A program made the translations under genes and the position numbers. The notes beneath the pieces were generated by a model. It was given only the letters and a program-made list of their open reading frames with translations, searched no databases and had not been told where the DNA came from. From NCBI GenBank assembly GCA_030268105.1, contig BSDZ01000024.1, positions 806,001-870,000 of the forward strand: 64,000 nucleotides of DNA, given 5' to 3'. Below, piece by piece: positions 10,201 to 21,886 of this stretch. Source of the stretch: Volvox africanus (taxonomy: Eukaryota > Chlorophyta > Chlorophyceae > Chlamydomonadales > Volvocaceae). The first letter of the stretch is position 1; each line of letters begins with the position of its first letter.

Positions 10201-12315
10201 CCAACCGAACCAAGCGCGGTTCCGCGCGAACCCACTCACCTTTGGGGGGGAGGACAGCGGCGGCGGAAGCAGCCGAAAAGGGGAAAGGCGTGCACATGCG
10301 AGAGGGAGAAGAAGAGTCAGCGCACAGGCAAAGATGGCGCGAGAGGACAAGTCCAAGACACGGTAAAAGCAATGGTAAGGAACCATGCACCCGGGAAAAC
10401 TGTGCCGCTGAGTTTTGCCGGAAAGGAGGAGGAAACGAAGTAGAAGCCGGGAGGTAATGAATATAAATTTGAAGAAGGATGGGAGGAGTTATGTGTCTGG
10501 GAACGGCATAACGACAGTCGAAGAGTAAGGCATGGGCATATGCGGGAATGAGAAGAAAACCGGAAAGGGCGTTGAAGGGCGCAGTTATGAAAGAAGAAAG
10601 CGGGGCACAGATGAAGACGCTGGGTGGCGGGGGCTTAAGAAAAGGGAAAGATGAAGAGCGGATGATAGGGGCAGAGGACGGTCGCGGGAAGCACCCGGGA
10701 AGGTGGGGGGAGGGGGCCGAAGAGTGGGAGTCTGGCAATGTGTGTTTTTCGTTCAGTAACTGTACGCGAATTACTTACATATTTATCTACTGCAGCTCTA
10801 TTTGACAAGCACCTGGCAACTGCATCGCAGAAAGGATCCATGCCACCCCCACTCCCGGACACTCCCCTTTCCGAACCCTTGCGGTTGGTTCGTTATCCTG
10901 GTTTGGCCTCACTTAAACTCGCTGACCGCCGCGACTCGTGTCTTCGACAGCTGTGTTGCTGGCGCCCCCGCGTTGCGGTTCCGCTGCGCCGCCAGCAGCT
11001 GCGGCAGGTCTCGAGCCAGCCGGGCCCACTGGACCGGGTCCATGGCCAGGCCCTTCTGGGTGGGCGCCTCAGCGCCATCCGCCTGGTGAGGGAAGAGGAC
11101 ACCGCATGGCACAGGTGTAGCACACAGTATAGCACATCATTCCTTATGATGTCGTGCGATATATCCTGTTGTGCGATATGTTGTGTTGTGCCGTATATTG
11201 TGTTTAGTAAAGCGCCGTATATGAGCTATTTCTCCACCTAAAACGGCCTCCTCACGACCTCCTTGCCCTTCTTCCCCACTTCAAGCACTCGTCATTCCAC
11301 CCCATTCACCAACCTGATAGAACTCCCGGACATCCACGTGCAGCTTGCCGTCCCATTTCCTGACGCGAGCTTTCCGGCTCCGGCTGAGATCCTTGCTGAA
11401 GAGCACCTCGTCAGTGCCGCCCCTGGACCGCTTTGATGCCGTGCCGGCGCTGCTCCCCTTGCGTTTACGGCCGCGCTTAGCGCCGGCCTCGCCCTCGGGC
11501 TCGTCCTCACCGCCGCCCCCACCATCATCCTCGTCGTCGTCGACATCACCACCACCACCACCACCACCGCCGTCGCCTTCTGCATGCCCCTCAGCTGCGT
11601 CCAGCTCCTCAAGAAACTTCTCGATCGTTTCCTTAGTGTTGCACATACGGATGATGAGAGTCGGAACTGGAGATAAGGAAACGAATAGAGCTATAAATAA
11701 ATTGGACTTCTGGCATCAGGGCATGACTGGAAGCGGGATGAGAGCAGCGCCAGGAATAGTAACATAAATAGGATAGCGTCATAGCGATAGCAGAGTGGAG
11801 TTTTAGGATGGAATTGAGGTTGATGTGAGGTTGATGTGAGGTTGACGTTGTCGCTGGCAAGGGGTGCGTCAAGGGCATCGTCCCGCCAATGTCGTGGGGC
11901 AATGTAAATTGCCCGGCGCGTCAGCATTGGACATGTCTCCTCCCCCTCTCCTTCCCTCCCTCGCTCAAAACTGGTAACCCACCGAAACAAGACCCTTGTA
12001 CTCCGAAATTGGTTTTTCCAAAGACAAATTGTTCTGAACATGCTTAAGGACGATGCGTTCCGTGGTGACGTTCCTGCAGAGAAATACTTACGGGTCCGTA
12101 TGGCACCATGTATAGCCTAAGCTTAATACAGCATGGTTATGGCACGATAACTCACATATCGGTGGTTTTCAGGAAGTCCATAACGACCTGCGTGTGGCCA
12201 TCGGGCCAAAGGACGCTGAGCTGTCGCAACAAGGTAATACAACGCTTGCAAGTATGATAAGGCAAGCGGTTCTTGGGTTTACCTGGGCGATCTGCTCTTC
12301 TTCAGCGGTAGCCAT
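7256..12315 (-). CDS. KELP-like transcription coactivator with four tandem PC4 domains
   Basis: Ten exons: 12315-12283, 12187-12156, 12073-11983, 11631-11314, 11082-10913, 9840-9782, 9390-9023, 8443-8422, 8106-7989, 7445-7256. All junctions are GT..AG and in phase, giving 466 residues. Residues 1-70 resemble the DEK_C domain of plant KELP (EEEQIAQVVMDFLKTTDM ... EKFLEEL). An acidic, Gly/Asp-rich linker follows. Four PC4/Sub1 single-strand-DNA-binding domains come next: about 126-190 (VRKWDGKLHVDVREFY), 203-253 (VSEFKGTFYLGLREYY), 336-384 (ISRFQGRLSVDLREFY) and 398-450 (LSEFKGVTYVGVREYY). Each has the KKG/QKG/HKG turn, and the first, third and fourth end in the W of the last helix. PC4 proteins bind ssDNA and assist RNA polymerase II transcription in the nucleus; KELP normally has one PC4 domain. 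The eighth exon is only 22 nt. The second exon could instead start at 12220, adding 11 residues. Confidence 0.9.
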
Positions 12316-15300
12316 GTTTCCTTTATAAGGATATGGATCCCTCCTACTACCCGCTTGATGTAAGGAGCACTTAGAAACGGAGCTTGCTCGCTTTGTGAAG
12401 AAGTTAAATGAAGTGGACAGCAATCGCGCAATAATAAGGTCTTTCCTGTTGTTGGGAAACGTAAAGCATGCCCCTGTTGTGAGAGTACAAGCGCGGTAAC
12501 CTTGAATTCGAGGCACAAACATCAATTTAAACAGCGAATGGGTAAGAAATCTGCCGAAAGCGCTCTTCCTCCACGAACATGATAAATAATCTTCCCAGTA
12601 TAGATCGCTATGAGCAAGAGTTACCTGATGCAAATCGTCATATCATTGGGCCTTACGAGAAATGCAGACCTTGGCTAGCACAGCACATGCTTTGGAGACA
12701 TAATTTGCATTCGCGTCCTTTTGTATCTTTTACATTTACATCCTTCACGAGGTTAGAATACTCCATTTCTTAAATTTTGGTTAAGCGCTAACTGGTGCTT
12801 TCCAATCCTTCCTGCCTCATGGGCCCTAACTGCGTCAGGCCTGAAACGCTCCCCTCAGAAGCCTTCACAAATTGCCTCAGTGCTTGCACGGTAGCGATCT
12901 TCCCGGTCGTGGTAACTGCTTTGTTAGCCCTTACTTGCGATCAGATCTCGACTCGGATGCCAGGAATTTCACACACGCTTGACCCTAAAACCAACCCCAA
13001 GAACCTCAGAAGCTTGACGACGTACTACTTAGTTTTTAGTTTTCAGCCGTATACACGACGGGGTTTATGATAAGTAGGACAGGAAAGGTACATGACAAAC
13101 GGATAATAGACATGGCAAAAACATGTCAGCATAATGAAACGGTGTAGCTAATGTATCCTTACGGACTCAGCGTTGCTATGGCGCTGATGAAAGCTTAAAT
13201 CCTTTTAATAGAGCCTTCCATATATAAAGACAACACATTCATGCAAGTGATTCAGGCTGCGAGTGGTCGAAGATTGAAGCATCAGTCAGCAAGCTTTCCT
13301 CGCCCTCCAACTGCCCCCCTACGTACATCCTCCCAGCCTTCTCCGGGACGCAGCCATTCCAATTTCCAATATAGCATACACCAGAACCTTTCATAGCCAT
13401 TCCGTAATGATGTCTTCTGCAACCAGAATTGGAATACTGCATCCATTTGAAAACATCCTGCATAGTGTGTGTGTGTGAAAGGGCAGTTGCGGCTACCCGG
13501 GCTAACAATGTCCGGTGTCAGGTACCACATATTTTACACGTAATCGTTGGGCCCTGACAAAGCCCGAGACTCCGAACAGCACCAATAACAAAGCGTGAAC
13601 ACGACGCCTGAGCAAGTCCTGAGCAAGTTTGGCTGGGCCACTAATACGGCATCTGCTCTAAAGGCAGGCAGGCACCAACACCTCGGAAGGGTACACCGCC
13701 ACAACCCGTCGACTCCACCGTTTCGCCTGGTTGGCTGCAACAACCCACAGACCAGGGACTCGCCCCATCCACGGAGCAGTCCTGACCGCACGAGGTGGGA
13801 GTTAGGAGCAAGGAGCTGGGAGGCAGCCGGTGTGCAGCTATGGGGAAACTATGAAGTTCTCCCTGGTAAATTGATTGGCAGGTCACACTTGAGATTGCGT
13901 GCACAAGCATACAGCACACGCACACAAACACACACAGACGCGGAGACGTCTCCAGCAAGGCCGCAAAGAATAAGGGATCAGATCAGAGTCACCACCGGTC
14001 AAGCAGAAGCAGCAGCACCAGCAGCAGCGGCATCAGTATTGGGATCCGTGCGCGAGACCAAATCGCACACTCATATCAGGCACATAACATTCCGCAGGGG
14101 AAATTAAAGCCGGAGCCACAGCGACATTAATAAATATATCGGGCGTACCTAATTTCAGAACCCCAAAGCAAAAGTGCACAAAAAAGTCTCGACGGGACGG
14201 AAGCAATAGGCACGACGACACAGCAAACACCGAGCGCAGGTTCTCCAAGGGAAACTAAAGACGGGAGAGCGAATGCCGCCACCCGAACCGTCCGTCGTCC
14301 AAAGCGCAGCAGCGGCAGCACACTACATGCCCATCTCCTTAGGAAGGCGTAGGCTTTTATTTCCATTGGCACTTCGTGTGCAGCTCTCTTCCGGTTAGGA
14401 AAGCTCAAAGGCATGCGCCGCAGATATCTCTTAACAAATAAAGCTGCAGTCAAAAAACACCTCTGCGAGCTCTACCACCAATGAAACGCACACGCAAACG
14501 CACACACGCACACCAGCGAGCGACAGCTTGCTGGCTTCCCGCATCCTCTCTTAAATCCGCCCTCTCAAGGGCCAATCCGCCTCCTCATTCGCCGATCATC
14601 ACACCACAACATCCATCCCGGATGTCACCAGAGCCCTCCCGCGTGATTTCGAATGGCATTACGGATTCGACCTTGAACCTTGAGCACACCGGGAAACGGC
14701 GCACCGAGGTGCGAATACTGTGCACCGCCACGCCGAGTGTGATGCAGACACGAGCGACCAAATTACCCAGTCTACATGAGCCCGAGCTTTAAAATTTAAG
14801 GGTGTGCAAACGGCATAAGAGCTGTCTCAGTCGTCGGCCTAAACACCGCGAATAACAACGCACAAGGTGAACCCGAATTCAATTGAAGAATCCCTGCCTA
14901 GGAAGGGACTAAAGCAGGCGCGACTGACGACTTCCCTCGCAACCAGATGGCGCGCGCAAATGCAAATGTCACCCAATGGCACCACCCTGAGCTGGCCCTA
15001 CCCGCTCTCGCAGAGAGCGGGAGAGATCGTGGACGCATGCAGCCTTCCACAAACTGCCCGCTATGCCGCTCGATACGCATGTTAAGACCCGTGACACACC
15101 TCCTTACCCCCTCAAACTGAAGGATATCTATGGCCCCGTTAAAGCGATGGCCCCGATATACGGGCAAGGGAACGACACGAGGACGCGTGAGAAACCATGT
15201 CGCTGAACAAGACCCACCCTGCGCTACGGCGGCGAGATACACTAAGGGTTTTCACACCTTGACCGCGTAAAGACATGAACCAAACACATGAAAACCACCA

Positions 15301-16102
15301 CTCACCCTACGTAACACCGTATGCAAGGCTGAGGCCAACATTGTCGGAAGTACTAGGTATAGAGCCATAACGGGCCACACCGGGAAATGCCCCTCCTCCT
15401 CCACAGAGCCTCACGCAGGAGTCGACACGCGAATGACCAGATAGATCCTAATGCCAGTCGCCCCCCTAATGCAGGCATCATCATCATCATCGTGATTCAC
15501 GTGGGCTTGTGACCCTGCACAGAGCCCGCGCAATTATCAGCCCTCCTCCTCCTGATCCTCCACAGATCGGATAAATGCTCCTGCTTTCTTCGGGGCGGAT
15601 CCATACTAGATTCCGGTCAGTCAACATGCACATCCCTCACTGCACTTCCTTGCGCACATAATAGGCTTCAATCTTTAAAATCTAAAGCTTCAGTTGTTTT
15701 GATGTTATTGTTGTTGCTGCTTCTGGCTTGCTGCTAGGCTGATAAACTGGCACGCCGGCAGCTGGCGGTAAGGAGGTTGCTTCGTAACCCAAAATCAATG
15801 ACACCCCTCTAAACAGGGGGGCATCAATCTGCTCCTACCGCCCACCAGGACGCCCTCCCCAACCACGCATCGTTTAACATAACCCCCCATTCTACATCTT
15901 TGTGGCTCTCTGAAGCATGGAATTACGCATCACCCTAGGCCCGCCTGCGGGGCAGCACAGCTGACCACAACCATCCCATCGTTCGCGCGTTTCGTGTAGC
16001 TATTCCTTCCATAGCTACGTGTGGTCTGGATTGCTCCACCCCATTAGCCTCTGCCTAGGAGTGCGTTCTTGGCTGCCATCCATAGGCCTCAGAAGAATAG
16101 TT
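12316..16102. other. Intergenic, 3.8 kb, no recognisable gene
   Basis: It lies between the start of the PC4 gene and the stop of the adenylate kinase gene, both on the minus strand, and so should hold the PC4 promoter and 5' UTR and the kinase 3' UTR. Small AC-rich runs (about 13915-13935, 14485-14515) and an (ATC)n run at 15478-15496 are present. The ORFs here lack domain signals and splice-consistent extension. I see nothing else. Confidence 0.5.
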
Positions 16103-19100
16103 TTAAGAGCCATGAATCACATGCTCCGCCTCCCGTTCCGCCTCCTCCAGCGGTTTCCCGTTACCTTCCGCCAGCTGCTGTCGCAGCACGCTGCTGCGCA
16201 TCTCCCGGTTAAGCTGCTGTGGGATGTAGGTCTGGCTGATGCGGGCCGAGCCATTGCCGCCACCGCCGACCTCACTGATGCGGGCAGCTAGCTCCATTGC
16301 GCGCGCCATCTCGCGCACGCCCTTCGTGTCCCAGTTGACATGGAAGCGGTGTTTGTATTCCTTACGATTCTTAATTAAACCTGCCGGTGAGGAAAGTCGA
16401 GGTGATGAGTCGTGAGAATGAGGGTCGTGGCTTGTGGCATATATTGCAGGAGAACGCCTGGCGAAGCAGCAGCAAAGGCTCTAAAGTAATGCCTCAAGGC
16501 TAAGATGCTAAGTCGGTCGTGGCATGCAGTTGTGCAAACGCTGGTAATAGCTATCCAAGCCCCATGCATACAAACACAGGGGTCTATTTGGGCAGATCGT
16601 TCAGGAAAGACGTACAGGTTATTCATTGCGTATGTGTAAGTTCTGCTTCCCCCATACATCAGTGAACTTAGCCACGCCCGCCTGATGCGAATGTAGTAGG
16701 TAGATTAGCAGTCAAACAAAGAACTAATGATGTTTTATAATCTTTCCCACCCCACATAACGGCCATTGAACCACCGAATCATTCGGAACATTCAGTATCC
16801 CCCCCCTGGCATTCGCGCACCCCACCCCCTCCCCCCCTTCCCCTGATATTTCCCTTCTCCTGTCCATGGCCCCCCCCCGCGTCCCGCTCAACGCTTATGG
16901 CCGGGTTGAGTCCGACACCTCCTGCAGGCAACGCGGAAAGCCACGGCCGGATCTAAACCTTACCTCATCCGCGATATATCCCCGTGTTTCCCGAACTTCC
17001 TGATCTTCCTCACCCACCAGTCTGCAAATCAATTTGCATGGGCACGTGCGTCACCTCGGTCGAGTGAGACACGTTATAACCTCGGTCTGTCAGGACGTCG
17101 ATCAGCATCTGCGCTGCGCGGGGGTGCTCCAGGAACATGCGGTGCTCCGTCGCGTACTGGGCGCGCCCCGCCAGGCCACATTCGTGAATGAGCGGCATGA
17201 TCTCCGACGTGATCAGGTCGATGACCTTCTGGAACAAGTCGGGATAGCGCTCGCTGTGGTTGTCCAGCCGCATAACCAGCTGCTGCCGTGCGTGCTGCGA
17301 GACGTCACGGGCCAGCGGTAGGTGCCGAATGGACGCATACGTTTCGTAGCTCAGATCCAAGGAGGACTGGTACCTGCGTGCATGGGGACCCGTGATCCGC
17401 GGGGAAACAGCAAATCAAGGAGAGCAGCGAATCAAGGACCGGCGGACTCGGCGACGACGAACCAAGAAACCCCAAGCATCACAAGGTGCCGGCCTTTTGG
17501 AATCATAAGGAGCTGCGCGCGCGCCATACCTTCACAACCCATGAGTCATAGAGCACACGCTTCGGCTTTAACAAAAAATTCCCGGGACGGGAAGACAAAT
17601 AAAACCTAAACGGCAGAATCAACTGATGTGAGCCAGAGATATCCTGCCCCCCTGCCGTTGCCCGCATATACAGGGGCATAGAAAAAATCCGCATATCAAG
17701 GCCGGGCCCTGCCGGGCCCTCGTCCGCTCCACACGGAATCCCACCTCAATTCGGTGGTGATGGCCTCCTGCGTCTCCGCCAAGGTCCCCATAGCATCAAT
17801 GAGATGGAATGGGAAGAACTGCTTCAGCCGCAGCACCGCGCTGTGGTGCTGACGGAAGATGGCGTAGCGCTTCTTGGCCTTCTCGATACTGAGGTCCGTG
17901 GAACGCTGTTCCCTGTTGTGTGGTTGTGTGGAACGGAGCGGGATTGTTTGCGTGGAGTTATTCAACAGGCATGGCAGGGACGGGCAGAACCGGGCTTTTG
18001 TTAGAGGTGTAAAATCGGCCCCTCCCCTCCCTCCCCACAAGAGCACACCCCCAACCACCAGACCCAAAGCACATGCTCTCACCATAATTGGCCTGCTCCT
18101 GCATCCAGCACGCGCTTGTTGTGCACGGACGCCAATTTGGCCCGCTCCAGCTGGCGCATGATGGACGTGTCCTCGTCAACGTATAACATCACCACCTTAA
18201 ATAGTGGACGCGGAAACTGGCTACGATGTGTCGTGTTGGCAAAAATGCCATGCAGCTCGTCGAGCTTGTCGTACAATAACTTCAGGAAATCCACCTGTTG
18301 TTGGTTGGGATAACATGCAAGTACGCGCAGCGGAAGTGCCGGTATCATCTCGAAAGCATAGACTAATCCGACACAGTTTCGTGGCGTACAGTTTCGCAGC
18401 AGCAGCGCTTACGCCCGAATTAATGCTGTGACCAGCACCCGCCGCCCGTTGCCATTTCTCCGGCATCATAGCATCACGTCTGATATGCCGTAAACGCATA
18501 AAACCACGTCATTTCCCTCCGCCCAAAACACCATCGTCAACATTCTGGTCACGGTGGATAGGGAGCAACAGCCCCACCATGCACGCTGAAAAAAGGATTT
18601 TCCGTCCACCCTTTCCCTCCCTCCTATCATCGTGTCACATAGTTGAATTTTTGTATGTTCTACACTATACGGCGTTGCTTCTTATCCGTGTATCCCTCAC
18701 TCATATCCTGGGTGAGTCGCGCTGGGGCGGCTCTGGTCGCGCTTTTCCCTTGTAACAATGGCATACCTGCATGGCGGTGCGGGGGAAGCCATCCACAAGC
18801 ACGCCGCATTCCGGTATCTGACAGCTCTGCACCAACAGGGCCTCCAGGACCACATCGCCGACCATGCTGTCCGGAATCAGCTCGCCCCGCTCCATCAGCG
18901 CCCTCGTGCTTTCGTTCGTTTGCTACGGAGGGGACGGATGCCGGTTATGTTTCTCTAGACAGGGGACTGGCATATCTAACATACACCCGCTCTGCCGGAA
19001 ACGCACCGACTTACCAACAAGGACGAGAGATTGACGCTGTGGTCCAGGCCGCGCGTTTTGAGAATATGCTGCGTATTGGCTCCCTGTCGATGACAGTAAT

Positions 19101-19736
19101 GTCCAATGAAGAAAAGAGGACGGAAGGGCTCGAGAAGTCGAGACATGGCCTGGAAACGACACCTTACCTTGCCGGCACCTGGGGCACCATTAAGCCACAC
19201 CACTTCGCGTGGGACATTAACAGACTGCAATAGAATACACGACGGGCGAGTAACGTCTCTTTGGCCGCGGGATTCGAAACTTCGTCGCCTCATTCTTAAT
19301 GCAATTCGAAGGCAGCCTTGCCTAAAATTCACACCTTCAAGCGAAACTTTTCCTCAAAGCGGCGCCAACAGGCTTCAAAGATAACCTGGGCATCCATCCT
19401 CACGTCCGCGTCGCTGTGGACTTTACTTTCCATTAACGCAACCGCCGTGTTGGCCTGAGGCGTCCCGAGATCAACAGCCGTTACGGTCTGGCACCTTGTC
19501 TCGCCCAACCAGCGGCAGTGCCGCCGTTGTTCGCAGTTGGAAGCTATGTTCCATAAAGCCAGCCCTCCCAGCCGCTGGGAGGAAGGCCCCGGACCAGCAG
19601 CTGGCTGGACAGAGGTCACAGGCTCCATCGGCCGTTCAAAAGCCGTGAAGTTGCTCCAAAGCGGCTGGGCCGCCAAGCGAACCAGTTGGGTGACCGGCGC
19701 GGCCATGTTCAAAAGTGGCCCGCAGGAGAGCAACAT
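16103..19736 (-). CDS. Adenylate kinase-type nucleoside monophosphate kinase
   Basis: Eight exons: 19736-19335, 19224-19168, 19083-19015, 18922-18767, 18294-18083, 17912-17745, 17373-17018, 16380-16103. All introns are GT..AG and phases agree, giving 565 residues. The P-loop LNGAPGAGK (about 145-153) ends exon 2 and continues GANTQ in exon 3. NMP-binding and lid-type features follow: TRGL, MERGELIPDSMV, and the adenylate kinase signature VDGFPRT (about 219-225). These proteins transfer phosphate from ATP to AMP or a related NMP. The first about 100 residues have few acids and may be an organelle transit peptide. The C-terminal half (from about 380) is helical and charged, without a domain I recognise, so the protein is much longer than a stand-alone kinase of about 220 residues. 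The ATG at 19736 is the first in frame; an upstream exon cannot be excluded. Confidence 0.88.
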
Positions 19737-21886
19737 GGCTGCTTGTTGCAAAACTTATAAAGTGTTCTCACTGCGCGGTGCCGCTTTAAGCAGTGCTGGA
19801 CCGTTGCCTTTAATGCGGCCGGTGAAGACACGAGGAAAGAAATGCCCAGGAAGAAAATAAAGCTAAATACTAAAGCTATGTTTATGCCTATAAAAGCGCA
19901 TGCATGAAAATATTTGTGCTACTGGTGCTTAAGTCCGTAATGTCAACGGGTCGTAGTCAACGGCTCCTTTATATAATATCCGTCCAGTGTATAATACTTT
20001 CCGCATCTGTGAAGATACTTGGTTTATAGATTCTGCAAAAGCAAAACTTAAGGTTAAACTAAAATGCTTACAAGAAACGTGCTCCCGTTCGTCAACAAGG
20101 TGAACAGGCCACGTGGACTTTGACATGACTCAAAGCCTTAATTATTTCCATGCAATCCCTGGATACGAAGTATTTCTTTGCAATAAAATCCTGTTAAGGC
20201 ACTGTTGGGTTTGTTACCATGTACTAGTTCTTGAACCATTCCATCCACGTCACCTCTCGCCTTCCATCAAAGGCTCTCCATCGATAAACTTATAGCGCGA
20301 TTAACCACCTGTGACTGCAAATGTTTTCGAGCGAAATGCAAAGCATGACTGCTTCATGTACGGCGGTGGAGCCTTTTTAGCACTCTAACTTCTTCGGTTT
20401 CAATCGGGAGGGCAAGTTTCATAATCTTCCCGTTATTGGGGCTTTCAGGACAAATCGTATATGTGTTGCCCTTGGGAACTTATAGGACATGGAGGTCACA
20501 ATTGTTCAGCTCCGATAATCGACTCATCATCGATGCTACTTGGTGTTTCTTAATGGATTATGTTGATAACTTAAGAAACTGTTTGGAAATTGTCCTAGAG
20601 GCACGCGGTCCGCACCAAAGTCTACTCGCTCGCACTGGCTGCGTGGTGCGGTAATATAGTAATCTTCATGGGAGCCGGTGCGTCTTCACAGGCGCTGACA
20701 AGATACAAATGGACCCAGGTGTGCGGACGGCGGGTTTCTTCGTAGGGACACCATCCTTGGTTGCGCCTACCAGCCTCCAAATTTCCCAGCCCCCAACAGA
20801 ACACCAGGCCTGTCTCCGTTCCTCCATGCCTCATCGACTTCACCTCCGCGGGTGTAGTGTGTCCGATATAAACGGTACCCTTTGTCGAAGCTTCATGATC
20901 CTGCAGGGATTGCGTTATCACCGCATCGTACCAACACGTCCTACCTATCCCACGCACTTATCAACCAGACTACAACCAAGTTCCTCCGCCCACGTATCTC
21001 CATTGTACTGATGCACGGCCCCGTATCGTAGCATGACTACTACTTCCAAAGCGTCTGTGCCGCAATTGCCACGCAGCTTCCATATGCCCCTATTGCTGGC
21101 CCCACCCGCCCGGCTGCAAGCGACCGCTGCTGCCATCACAACTCGTGTTGCCGCCCTCACACGGCCGCAGGACCACACACTGAGGGCCCCTTGGACATTT
21201 ATCTTTAAGGAAAAGGTCCAGTGCGCATGCGAAGGTGAGATTTTTTTCCGGCCACCGGTTCAGCCCAAAGGAAAACAGGGTATTTGAGACCCAGATCCAG
21301 ATCCAGACCCAGATCCCAGATCCCAGATCCTAGATGCACTGCCGGATGGGCGGATGGCCGGGTGACCCGCATCAACCCAACATATCGGCACTGGCCTTGC
21401 AAAAGGGAAGGGACGGGTAGCAACAGAGCCACGGGTCACACATGAGCCCAGCCACGGGCATTGTGTATTTACCTGTGAGAATACCAGTGAGCAGATGGCG
21501 GGAATGTAGAGGTCGGGGGAAATGTACGGATATGAATGCCAGGGAAATGCCATGCTATAGTATGGTCTTCACGACAGGGAACCCCACTGTGTGCGGTTCC
21601 AAGACAGGAACTCTCGGAATTTCTCAGCTGGGCCCGGGGATGGTGCCTAAAACCCTAAACCCTAACTTTCCCCACATCATTCGAAGTGGAGGGAACCCCT
21701 CACATCAGATCAGAGCATCGTCGTGATCACGGTCTTACAAACCCATCTTCCAACAGCTCGGCACCAGTATTGCATCAAAAACTGCAGCGGCAACTGATAT
21801 CTTTGATATTTTATCGCATAAAAGGGTTTGATATCGTATTTTTCAATAAAAGAGACTGCTGTTTTCTTTATAATTAGTAGTTTCGC
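19737..21886. other. Intergenic between divergent kinase and phosphatase genes
   Basis: The flanking genes are transcribed away from each other, so promoters of both should lie here. Visible repeats are an imperfect (CAGATC)n tract at about 21284-21332 and a short telomere-like CCTAAACCCTAA at 21652-21664. No coding region could be supported. Confidence 0.45.

Noticed and set aside
10133..10738. 201-codon minus-strand ORF, Pro/Ser-rich
   Set aside because: Lies within an intron of the PC4 gene between exons that join in phase (10913 to 9840); no domain.
10635..10862. ATG with DPFCDAVARCLSNRA and a strong donor, as start of a second gene
   Set aside because: The preceding exon ends AGCGAGTTTAA at a GTGAGG donor and joins the 9840 exon in phase to rebuild a complete PC4 domain, so one gene is simpler.
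21645..21668. Telomere end from CCCTAAA repeats
   Set aside because: Only two or three units and internal to the window.
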